The notes beneath the pieces are model-generated. The model worked only from the letters and a program-made list of their open reading frames with translations. It was not told the DNA's origin and ran no database searches. Below, in pieces: positions 8,243 through 15,381 of a stretch of 64,000 nt of DNA. This DNA is from CAYUQT01 sp964446835 (GTDB taxonomy: Bacteria; Planctomycetota; Phycisphaerae; UBA1845; JAFGLZ01). Position numbers and translations under genes: made by a program. The stretch lies in the NCBI GenBank assembly GCA_964446835.1, contig CAYUQT010000053.1:8205-72204 (forward strand), read 5' to 3'. Within the stretch, counting starts at the first letter, position 1, and every line of letters starts with the position of its first letter.

Positions 8243-9343
8243 ATGAACGTTGAAGAACGCATCCTGACCGCTCTTCGCTCGGAACAGCCCGACCGGGTCC
8301 CGATCCTTGTCCACTTCAACCCCTATGTTGAGGATTGGTACACCCATCTGCCGTCGTATGCCGAGGTGATTCTGGCGGCCGAACAGTATGCGGACGTACT
8401 CTTCAACTGGGACGCACCGGCCCCGCTCATGTTCACGGCGGCCCAACGGTGGATCGAACAGCGAGACCTGGGCAACGGGCAGACCGAACATATCATCCAT
8501 ACGCCCGACGGCCCGATCAACGAGATCGCCCGGGAGAGCTGGCATGGACACGAGGTGATCAAGCGGTGGATCCACTCGGCCGACGATGCTCGCAGGGTTT
8601 TGTCCATGCCGTACCTGCCCTGCAAGCCCGACCTCGAACGCTTCTTCGACGCCAAGGTTCGCCTCAGAGGACGCGGCGTCGCGCAGGCAACCTTCTGCGA
8701 GCCGAACGTTGTGTTCGAATGGCTCGATGAGTCCCTGTTTGCATCGCCCGACGGACCCGACCGCGGGCTGATTCGCGACCTGATTCAGACGGCCTACGAT
8801 CGCATCCGCGACGTTTTGCGGATGTGTCTCGACGCGGGCGTCGGACCGATCTATGCCTTCCGGTCGGCACAGGGAGGTCTGATCGGGCACCTGTCCGACG
8901 AGGACTTCGATGAGTTCGTCATCGAACCCACCCGCCGGCTGATCGAACTCGTCCACGAATACGACGAAACCTATGTGATCCTCAAGAACCGCGGGCGTCT
9001 GGCGCTCATTCTCGATCGGCTGGCGACCCTCCGGATGGATGGACTGGAGGTCATCGAACCCCCACTGGCCGGAGATCGCAGCCTCACCTACGTCAAGGAT
9101 CGAATCGGCAAGCGGGTCTGTCTGATCGCCAATCTGGGAGCTGAGGAGCTCAACACCCGCAGCACCACAGAGGTCGAGCGGATGGTCCAGCAGTCTCTGG
9201 CAGCCGGGGCACCCGGCGGAGGCTTCATCCTGAGCCCCTGCCCGTCGACGCTCGATCGCGACCTGCCGGCTCAGGCCTCGGCGAACCTCGTGCACTGCCT
9301 TAAAACGGCCCATGAACTGGGCAAGTATCCCCTGCGGACCTGA
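8243..9343 (+). CDS. Uroporphyrinogen decarboxylase-like (URO-D/MtaA-type) protein with altered metal site
   Basis: A 366-residue TIM-barrel protein of the URO-D superfamily, which holds haem-pathway HemE and corrinoid:coenzyme methyltransferases (MtaA, CmuA). N-terminal MNVEERILTALRSEQPDRVP is the usual opening of the methyltransferase-like branch, and GLEVIEPPLAGD is the matching C-terminal segment. It is not HemE: the substrate-binding Arg-rich N-terminal motif is absent. In methyltransferase members the strand before that segment usually carries zinc ligands (H-C-x-G type); here it reads VILKNRGRLA, with no His or Cys. A Cys occurs later in ILSPCPST. The chemistry is therefore uncertain. 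It is cytoplasmic, 93 bases downstream of the GH2-type gene and probably in the same operon. No strong Shine-Dalgarno is seen. Confidence 0.75.
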   Translation: MNVEERILTALRSEQPDRVPILVHFNPYVEDWYTHLPSYAEVILAAEQYADVLFNWDAPAPLMFTAAQRWIEQRDLGNGQTEHIIHTPDGPINEIARESWHGHEVIKRWIHSADDARRVLSMPYLPCKPDLERFFDAKVRLRGRGVAQATFCEPNVVFEWLDESLFASPDGPDRGLIRDLIQTAYDRIRDVLRMCLDAGVGPIYAFRSAQGGLIGHLSDEDFDEFVIEPTRRLIELVHEYDETYVILKNRGRLALILDRLATLRMDGLEVIEPPLAGDRSLTYVKDRIGKRVCLIANLGAEELNTRSTTEVERMVQQSLAAGAPGGGFILSPCPSTLDRDLPAQASANLVHCLKTAHELGKYPLRT

Positions 9344-9411
9344 TCGACTGCACAGCAGGCGGCGCAACCCCGCGGTATCGGGAAACCCGAACGGCCCAAG
9401 GAGACCAGGTT

Positions 9412-9672
9412 ATGAGTTCCGTGAAATCCACCCGAAGGATCGTGTGGTTTGTCCTCGGCCTCGTCGTCGGACTGGCCGTGGCCGAACTCTGGCGACCCCT
9501 CAGCGCCGAGGCCCAGATCCCCGATGCGGGGCGACAGCTCCTGGACCTCCAGCAATCCACCGGCGAGAGCAACCGTCTGCTCAGCGAGATCCTGTCGGTA
9601 CTCCAGAAGGGTACGCTCAAGGTCCGGATCGCCGAACCCGAGAAGACTACCAAGCCGCCGCAGGTTCGATAG
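9412..9672 (+). CDS. Small membrane-anchored protein of unknown function
   Basis: An 86-residue protein with AAGGAG 8 bases before ATG 9412. Residues 9-30 (RIVWFVLGLVVGLAVAELW) form one membrane helix or an uncleaved signal, and a short extracytoplasmic tail follows. The tail (RQLLDLQQSTGESNRLLSEI) looks helical and possibly coiled-coil, so it may self-associate or bind a partner; it ends in a Lys/Pro-rich segment. It is the last gene of the run begun at 3544. I do not recognise the family. Confidence 0.7.
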   Translation: MSSVKSTRRIVWFVLGLVVGLAVAELWRPLSAEAQIPDAGRQLLDLQQSTGESNRLLSEILSVLQKGTLKVRIAEPEKTTKPPQVR

Positions 9673-10068
9673 CCGCGCTATCGGCCACCACACCTGGATC
9701 GGTTCGATGGTCGGTTAAGACCCACGGTCTGGCCCACGTCGGGCAAAAGCCGTCGAACGGCATCGCTTGCCGCCCCATGACCGACGCCCCGCGCCGGGCC
9801 TCGGCATGGCGGCCGCCGAGGCCCAATCGACCCCTCTTACGTCCGATAATCCACACCATATGCATCACATTCTTTCGTTACGTCTTGCCCTGCAACAACC
9901 TGCAACGTTCGCATCGGATTTGAATAAATCCGACCTTCCCCACTTCCGATAATTCACGTGCAGAGAGCGTGGGGGCTTCGCCCCTCAATGACGCGTTCAA
10001 TGGTGTCTCGCCCGCGAAATGCGCGGTGGGACGCATGACATGTTGGATTGGAGTACCGACGAGGTCGC
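9673..10068 (+). other. Intergenic region with a GC hairpin before the operon at 10069
   Basis: About 395 bases with no supported gene. It contains an AT-richer patch around 9850-9950 where promoter elements of the next operon would be expected, and a compact inverted repeat GGGGC-TTC-GCCCC at 9972-9984. The repeat has no T-run after it, so it is not a standard intrinsic terminator for the upstream genes. Confidence 0.45.
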
Positions 10069-11865
10069 ATGGCCTCGGTTCGCGAGAGCATCGCCATGAG
10101 TACACGCCCTTCCGATCAGAACACAGGGCACGTGCAGAGCCGGCTGACGCGGTGGGTGGCCGCTCAGACGGTTATCCTTCTGTTGTTTGCACCGTATCTG
10201 GCGAATCTCTGCGACGATTTCGCCCGCTTCTCCCGCCTCTGGACCTTGCGCGATGCCCTCGTGTTGATGATGTGCATGGTTGGCATCGCTGTGGTGAGCG
10301 TTCTGGTCGACGAAGGGCTCGTGCGTCTGAATCGCCCCGGCCTGGTTCGCCTCTATCGACATCTCTTCGTGCTCGCGCTGGGCGGCGGACTGCTCGCCAA
10401 TCTGTGCTTCTACACGGCCCGGCCCGTCGGCTATCGGATTGATCGTCTGGGGCCCGAGGCGGCCACCGCCTGGCTGATCCTGTTCGCCCTCGTGGGCTAC
10501 TCCCTGAGCCGTCCGCACGGGTGGCTTCTGCCGGCCGCCCGGCGATTGGCGTTGATCGTCTCGCCGGCGTGCTTGTTCGTGGCGATCCGGCTGTTGAGCC
10601 TGAATGGCTATCCGTCGCCGTCGGACCGGTTCCACACGCCGCCGGACATTCAACCAACGAAACCTGTGGATTCGTCGATCGAGCAGTTGTCGGCGGTGGC
10701 CACACGACCGGCCAGGCCGGTCTATGCGAGCGCATCGACGAAGTCGGTCCCCGTCTCGTCATCGATCCCGATCTACTGCTTCATCTTTGACGAATGGTCG
10801 TACCCTCGAACCTTTCGAGACGGACAGATTCGTCCCGAGTTCGCCCATCTGTCGAGACTGGCACGAGAGTCCCTGGTCTTCCACGATGCACATTCGCCGT
10901 GGGGCGCCACGGAACGGTCGATGCCCAACTTCCTCTTCCAGACCAGTCTCTCGGTGCACCGCGAAGGAGGGCGGGTTGGCTTCGTCACCCAGGGCCGGTC
11001 CGCCGATTCGCAGCAACAGAACTCCCTGTTCCGCCTCTTCGACGGCCGTGGCTATCGCACGATGATGGTGGGGTTCTTCCTGCCCTACAAACTCTGGCTC
11101 ACCGGTCAGGTGGACGTCTGCCGCACCTACTGCTGGCTGCCGATGGGCGAAGGAGTCGTGGGGCGTGCCGGCATGCACCTCCTGAACGCGATGAACCACT
11201 GGACCGACCCCTGGTCGCGGTTCGTCTTCGAGAAGGAGATCTCCGCACGGCGATGGGATCATGCCGTTGGCGTCCATCAGCATCTCTGGTCGGATGTCCG
11301 TCACGTCCTTCAGGCAGAGCCCTGCAACACGCTGGCCGTCTTTCACTATCCGCTGCCTCACACACCCAACATCTTCGCACCCGACGGAACGCTCCTGTCG
11401 CCACGAGCGACCGGATGGTCGATGAATGACGCCGTGGGATACGAGCGGAACCTCCTGTTCCTCGACCACCGGATAGGAGAGCTGGTGCGGATCCTTGAAG
11501 ACGCAGGCCGATACGACGACGCGCTGCTCATACTGACTTCGGACCATTCCTGGCGGTACGATCCGGCCCGGGCCCCCGAGTCGGGCGAGGGAGCATACAC
11601 CCACGTACCGCTGCTGATCAAGCTGCCGAAGCAGAAGGCCCGAGGACCGATCTCCGTGCGAATGGACACGTGCCATCTCGGCCTGCTCATTCGATGCATC
11701 CTCGACAACAATTCCGATCCGGCGGAACTCGTACAGCGGCTGGAATCGGGAACAACGATTGCCGACCGCCTGGTACCGGCAAGGACGCACGGTGCCGGTC
11801 GGGGAAACGCCGATCCCTGTGAGCGCCCGCTGAACAGAGTCGTCCGATGTGACGATGGGAGTTGA
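10069..11865 (+). CDS. Membrane-anchored alkaline phosphatase/sulfatase-superfamily protein
   Basis: About 598 residues. The first 190 contain about five membrane helices (for example TVILLLFAPYLANLC and LFVLALGGGLLANLCF); the rest is an extracytoplasmic alkaline-phosphatase-superfamily domain, an arrangement shared with lipid A phosphoethanolamine transferases and LtaS-type enzymes. Likely metal ligands are D241 (FIFDEWSY) and D492/H493 (LTSDHSW), with T281 or S284 in WGATERSMPN as candidate nucleophile. The Cys/Ser-x-Pro-x-Arg signature of true sulfatases is absent, so a phosphotransferase or phosphodiesterase role on an envelope glycan or lipid is more likely; this is inference. ATG 10069 follows GAGG closely; ATG 10096 is an alternative. 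Its TGA lies within the ribosome binding region of the next gene, implying coupling. Confidence 0.78.
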   Translation: MASVRESIAMSTRPSDQNTGHVQSRLTRWVAAQTVILLLFAPYLANLCDDFARFSRLWTLRDALVLMMCMVGIAVVSVLVDEGLVRLNRPGLVRLYRHLFVLALGGGLLANLCFYTARPVGYRIDRLGPEAATAWLILFALVGYSLSRPHGWLLPAARRLALIVSPACLFVAIRLLSLNGYPSPSDRFHTPPDIQPTKPVDSSIEQLSAVATRPARPVYASASTKSVPVSSSIPIYCFIFDEWSYPRTFRDGQIRPEFAHLSRLARESLVFHDAHSPWGATERSMPNFLFQTSLSVHREGGRVGFVTQGRSADSQQQNSLFRLFDGRGYRTMMVGFFLPYKLWLTGQVDVCRTYCWLPMGEGVVGRAGMHLLNAMNHWTDPWSRFVFEKEISARRWDHAVGVHQHLWSDVRHVLQAEPCNTLAVFHYPLPHTPNIFAPDGTLLSPRATGWSMNDAVGYERNLLFLDHRIGELVRILEDAGRYDDALLILTSDHSWRYDPARAPESGEGAYTHVPLLIKLPKQKARGPISVRMDTCHLGLLIRCILDNNSDPAELVQRLESGTTIADRLVPARTHGAGRGNADPCERPLNRVVRCDDGS

Positions 11866-11869
11866 CGTG

Positions 11870-12037
11870 ATGCACGGAACGATTTTGGGATATGTCGATC
11901 CAACCGCAGGAAGCATCCTGTTGCAGCTTGTTCTTGGAACGCTGGTCGGCGTGGTCCTCTATCTGCGGAATGGAATCGCCCGCGTGTTTCGGCGGAGCAA
12001 GCACTCGGAGAAGCCGGCGTACTCGGATAACGCCTGA
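11870..12037 (+). CDS. 55-residue membrane microprotein with YVDPTAGS motif
   Basis: A tiny protein starting MHGTILGYVDPTAGSILLQ, then one strong membrane helix (SILLQLVLGTLVGVVLYL) and a basic cytoplasmic tail (RNGIARVFRRSKHSEK). GGGAG at 11857-11861, overlapping the preceding gene's stop, lies 8 bases before ATG 11870. From memory, short proteins with a Y-x-D-P-G/T-x-G-S motif just before a helix recur next to polysaccharide and sulfatase-like genes, but I know of no assigned function. It may be an assembly partner of the phosphatase-superfamily protein encoded just upstream. The next gene starts 34 bases downstream, so the three look like one operon. Confidence 0.72.
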   Translation: MHGTILGYVDPTAGSILLQLVLGTLVGVVLYLRNGIARVFRRSKHSEKPAYSDNA

Positions 12038-12071
12038 ACGATAGAGCGACGAACGGGTGGAGACCGTATTC

Positions 12072-13496
12072 ATGACGATGGTGGCCGAACAACCGATCCG
12101 GCAGGCCGCGTCCTTTCGCGATCCCGGCGGGTTCGTCTTCGAACTCGACGGGCGGGTGTTCCGCGCGATCGGGGGGCCCTGTCTGGACAGCATCCAGTCG
12201 CTGCACACCAGCGGGCTGCTTCGGCAACTCATCGATGATGGGCTGGTTGTCCCGTCGGAACAGGTCGACGATCCCGAGATGCTGCACGTCCTGCACGAAA
12301 CCTATCCACAGGCCGCCGGGTTCCTGGAGCATCGGCGGATCGAGACGATCACGTATCCCTACGAGTGGTCGGTCTCCATGCTCGTCGACGCCGGCATCCT
12401 GACGCTCGACCTTCAGATGCGCCTGCTGGAGCACGGACTCTCGCTCAAGGACGCCACCGCCTACAACATCCAATTCGACAACGGCCGGCCGGTCTTCATC
12501 GACCTGCCCTCGATCGAGCGCCCCCCGCGGCTCGACGTCTGGATCGCCCTGGGCCAGTTCAATCGCATGTTCACCGTGCCGCTCCTGCTCAACGAGCGAA
12601 AAGGGCAGTCGCTGCGATCGTATTTTCTGGCGGACCTCGACGGCCGCAATCTTAGCGACGTGCGGCGGGCCTTCGGGCGGCTCGAGATGCTCAGCCCGGC
12701 CCTGCTGCTCGATGTGAGCGTCCCCTATTGGCTCGAACGATGGTCGGGCAGCCGGACCCACACGGCCCCCCGGCGGATTCAACCCGCGTCGACCCGTCCC
12801 GAGGCGCAGCTCTTCAACCTCCGCAGGCTTCGTCACAAGCTCCAGGGCTTCGCGGTGCGATACCGTCCCCAGGGGCATTGGGCGCGCTATACCGACAATT
12901 GCAGCTACAGCCAGACGTCGCAGCAATCGAAGATGGAGGCCGTCCGCCGATTCCTCGACGATCGGATGCCCGAGACCGTGCTGGACATCGGTTCCAACAC
13001 AGGCCGATACGCAGCCCTGGCGGCCGGATGCGGCGCAAAGGTGATCGCTATCGACAGCGATCCGGACAGCATCGAACTGCTCTATCGGCGGGTCAAGCAG
13101 GGCGCCCCGTCGATACTGCCGATGTGCGTGGACATCGCCAATCCCAGTCCGGGCATCGGATATCGCAATCGCGAGCGGGCGGGCTTCCTGGATCGCGTGC
13201 AGGCCGACGGTGTGCTGGCCCTGGCGCTCATCCATCACCTCCACGTGACGTGCAATCTGCCCCTCGAACACATTCGAGACCTCCTGGCCGATCTGACGCG
13301 CCGGTACCTCGTCCTGGAGTTCGTGCCCCCTGCCGACGCGATGTTCCAGGAACTGACCGAGTTCCGCACCGACCTCTTCGAGGACTTCACGCTCGAACGA
13401 TGCCTGGAGGTGTTCGGCGGTCGCTTCCGACTGATCGGGCGCGAACCCATCACCGACTGCCTCCGAACCCTTCTGTTTTTCGAGAAGACACGATAG
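12072..13496 (+). CDS. Kinase-like domain fused to a SAM-dependent methyltransferase
   Basis: About 474 residues in two parts. The N-terminal half (to about 270) resembles small-molecule kinases: SLKDATAYNIQF matches the catalytic D-x4-N loop and PVFIDLPSIE matches the metal-binding Asp that follows it. The C-terminal half is a class I methyltransferase with the SAM motif ETVLDIGSNTGRYAALAA (from about 300), the acidic end of strand 2 (VIAIDSD), and GVLALALIHHL. The overall design recalls NoeA-type nodulation methyltransferases. No signal peptide or membrane helix is seen. ATG 12072 sits 8 bases after GGGTGGAG; a GTG at 12057 would place the start inside that site. As third gene of the operon it probably supplies or modifies a methylated or phosphorylated sugar for the envelope enzyme; the substrate is unknown. 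Confidence 0.8.
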   Translation: MTMVAEQPIRQAASFRDPGGFVFELDGRVFRAIGGPCLDSIQSLHTSGLLRQLIDDGLVVPSEQVDDPEMLHVLHETYPQAAGFLEHRRIETITYPYEWSVSMLVDAGILTLDLQMRLLEHGLSLKDATAYNIQFDNGRPVFIDLPSIERPPRLDVWIALGQFNRMFTVPLLLNERKGQSLRSYFLADLDGRNLSDVRRAFGRLEMLSPALLLDVSVPYWLERWSGSRTHTAPRRIQPASTRPEAQLFNLRRLRHKLQGFAVRYRPQGHWARYTDNCSYSQTSQQSKMEAVRRFLDDRMPETVLDIGSNTGRYAALAAGCGAKVIAIDSDPDSIELLYRRVKQGAPSILPMCVDIANPSPGIGYRNRERAGFLDRVQADGVLALALIHHLHVTCNLPLEHIRDLLADLTRRYLVLEFVPPADAMFQELTEFRTDLFEDFTLERCLEVFGGRFRLIGREPITDCLRTLLFFEKTR

Positions 13497-13541
13497 CGGC
13501 CGGCACCAACAGCAAAGCCCCGACCGTCTCGATCATCGGAT

Positions 13542-13556
13542 CCCGCCCCAAGCGGG
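13542..13556. terminator. Possible weak bidirectional terminator hairpin
   Basis: CCCGC-cccaa-GCGGG lies in the 140-base gap between the convergent methyltransferase and beta-helix genes. The stem is short and there is no T-tract on either side, so the function rests mainly on position. Confidence 0.25.
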
Positions 13557-13636
13557 CCCAAAGACCCAAGACGACATGAGGGGGGTGTTGCTATCTCGAC
13601 CCTCCAGACGGGGGGATGGGCGTGTGAGAAGTTGCG

Positions 13637-15199
13637 CTAGGCCCTGCACCGTATTGCCCACAGCAATCCGAGGGCGGCCAGGACGAGCATCAACGGCGGG
13701 GCGGTGCCGCTGCCGCACTTCCAGACGACATCGGCACGCCTGTCGGTGTCCATGAGGACCACGGTGGTTCTGTTGGCATCCTCCGACGCGTGGTTCACAT
13801 CGTCGGGGTAGTTCGGATCATAGAGTCTCCAGTACTGGAATCCTTTGCCCTCGAACGGTGTGGCCGTCAGCATGACGGGTGTGCCGGCCGGGTAGATAAA
13901 AGGCGGCAGTCTCGGATCGTTCGGGTCGATGGCGACGGAGCCCTGGATACCGTTGATGATCCCCAACTCCAGCGTGTAGTACTGAGGCGGCTTGGGGTAC
14001 TCGTCGGCCCCCATGTCCACACGGAGGCCCATGACACGGGGCTTGCCGTCGAGATCGGTCTGGCCGGTGTAGGTTCGGTTGGGGTCCCCGGTGTCGGTAC
14101 AGGGAGAGTCAGACGTCAGGTGGTTATCGTTGTCGTATGGGATGTTCGGATCGCCGTCGGGTCCGTTGGGGTCCCGAAACAGGGGATCGCTGTCGAGGTT
14201 GCCCGTGCCCCAGTTCAGAGTGACCTGGAAGCCCTTGAAGACGCCGGCCTGACCACCCTGAATGTCACAGTACGATACCGTGGTGATCGCCCCGTAGGCG
14301 GGCGCACCGCCATCGCTTCCCAGAGAAAGCTGCGCTCCGCCCTTGAAGGCCGCGTTGTTCCAGAGAATGCAGTTCGTCAGTTCGATATACGAGTGCCACC
14401 CCCCGAAGCAGGAGACACCTCCGCCGAAGGTCCCGGCAGAGTTGTTGACGATCGTGCAATTGATCAGGGTGCTGAGGGACGTCTCGCCGCCGATGGCGAT
14501 GGCCCCGCCACCCCATCCGTCCACCTTGCCGAAGACGCTCCACCAGTACCCGTCGGCATGGTTTCCGCTCAGCAGGCAGTTTCGGATGACGGCGTCCGGA
14601 CCGAGTGCGCAGATCCCGCCGCCCAGAATCGCAGAGTTGCCGTGGAATCTGCATGCGGTGATGGTGGGACCTCCCCCGCCGAGATCAGAATATACCCCGA
14701 TTCCCCCGCCCATGACGGCCCGATTGTTCAGAAAGACACAGTGCGTGATCGTCGGTTTGGTGTACGTGCAGTAAACGGCCCCGCCAAATGTATCGTTGGG
14801 GTCACTGGACGAGCCGGACATGTCTCCGGGCAGGTAGCCGTTCATGATGGTTAGGCCCGACAGAACCGCGTTGGGCCCTTCGCTCCGTTTCAGGATGAAG
14901 CCGCGGTGGGGATCGGCCTCGGTGCCCTGACAATCGATAACGGTGGCCTCAACGATGTTCGGATCGTTGGGGGCGATGCCATGGATCGCAATGTTTTTGC
15001 CCATGAAGTCGATGTCTCGATTGCCGGCTCCGGTGTAGGTCCCCGGCTCGACGATGATTTCATCGCCGGCCACAGAGGCGTCGACGGCGGACTGGATGGT
15101 CGAGTAGTCCGTGGGCACGCGTCGGACTTCCGCAGTCACTTGCGACGTGATGAACGCCAGTGAAATCGACGACAGGATGCAAATAGCTCGTCGTTTCAT
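13637..15199 (-). CDS. Secreted right-handed beta-helix repeat protein with KCGSG C-terminal anchor
   Basis: 520 residues with a Sec signal (MKRRAICILSSISLAFITSQ). Residues about 30-340 form a parallel beta-helix of the pectate-lyase/chondroitinase-B type, starting VPTDYSTIQSAVDASVAGD and repeating short N-C-I/L-x-x-N-N turns (TACRFHGNSAILGGGI, LINCTIVNNSAG, LTNCILWNNAA). A link ending LDGKPRVMGLRVDMGADEYP and a repeat-like beta domain follow. The last 28 residues are KCGSG, a hydrophobic helix and a short Arg-containing tail, like a C-terminal sorting signal. No catalytic residues are obvious, so binding or adhesion is as likely as lyase activity. AGGAGG lies 6 bases before the start. It runs convergent to the methyltransferase gene. 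Confidence 0.82.
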   Translation of the reverse strand: MKRRAICILSSISLAFITSQVTAEVRRVPTDYSTIQSAVDASVAGDEIIVEPGTYTGAGNRDIDFMGKNIAIHGIAPNDPNIVEATVIDCQGTEADPHRGFILKRSEGPNAVLSGLTIMNGYLPGDMSGSSSDPNDTFGGAVYCTYTKPTITHCVFLNNRAVMGGGIGVYSDLGGGGPTITACRFHGNSAILGGGICALGPDAVIRNCLLSGNHADGYWWSVFGKVDGWGGGAIAIGGETSLSTLINCTIVNNSAGTFGGGVSCFGGWHSYIELTNCILWNNAAFKGGAQLSLGSDGGAPAYGAITTVSYCDIQGGQAGVFKGFQVTLNWGTGNLDSDPLFRDPNGPDGDPNIPYDNDNHLTSDSPCTDTGDPNRTYTGQTDLDGKPRVMGLRVDMGADEYPKPPQYYTLELGIINGIQGSVAIDPNDPRLPPFIYPAGTPVMLTATPFEGKGFQYWRLYDPNYPDDVNHASEDANRTTVVLMDTDRRADVVWKCGSGTAPPLMLVLAALGLLWAIRCRA

Positions 15200-15381
15200 G
15201 GGTTTCCTCCTGCGGCCTCGGGCTTAGGTTCTGCTGCCGCTCAAGGCGAGCGATTGAGATGCATGAAAAGAACGGGGAAGGACGTCCTGGCGGAGGGGGC
15301 TCGCCCATGCCCTCCAACCCAATAGTATACACAGTTGCCATGTCCGCAGGCCAATGGGCTGAGGTGTTCCCCCCGGCCTCG

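Noticed and set aside
7559..9367. 602-codon minus-strand frame spanning the end of the GH2-type gene and the URO-D-like gene
   Set aside because: It spans two real genes on the other strand and shows no recognisable domain.
9972..9984. Intrinsic terminator after the 9412 gene
   Set aside because: The stem is good but has no following T-run and lies about 300 bases after the stop codon.
11358..13271. 637-codon minus-strand frame opposite the methyltransferase fusion operon
   Set aside because: Antisense shadow; the plus strand carries coupled genes with catalytic motifs.
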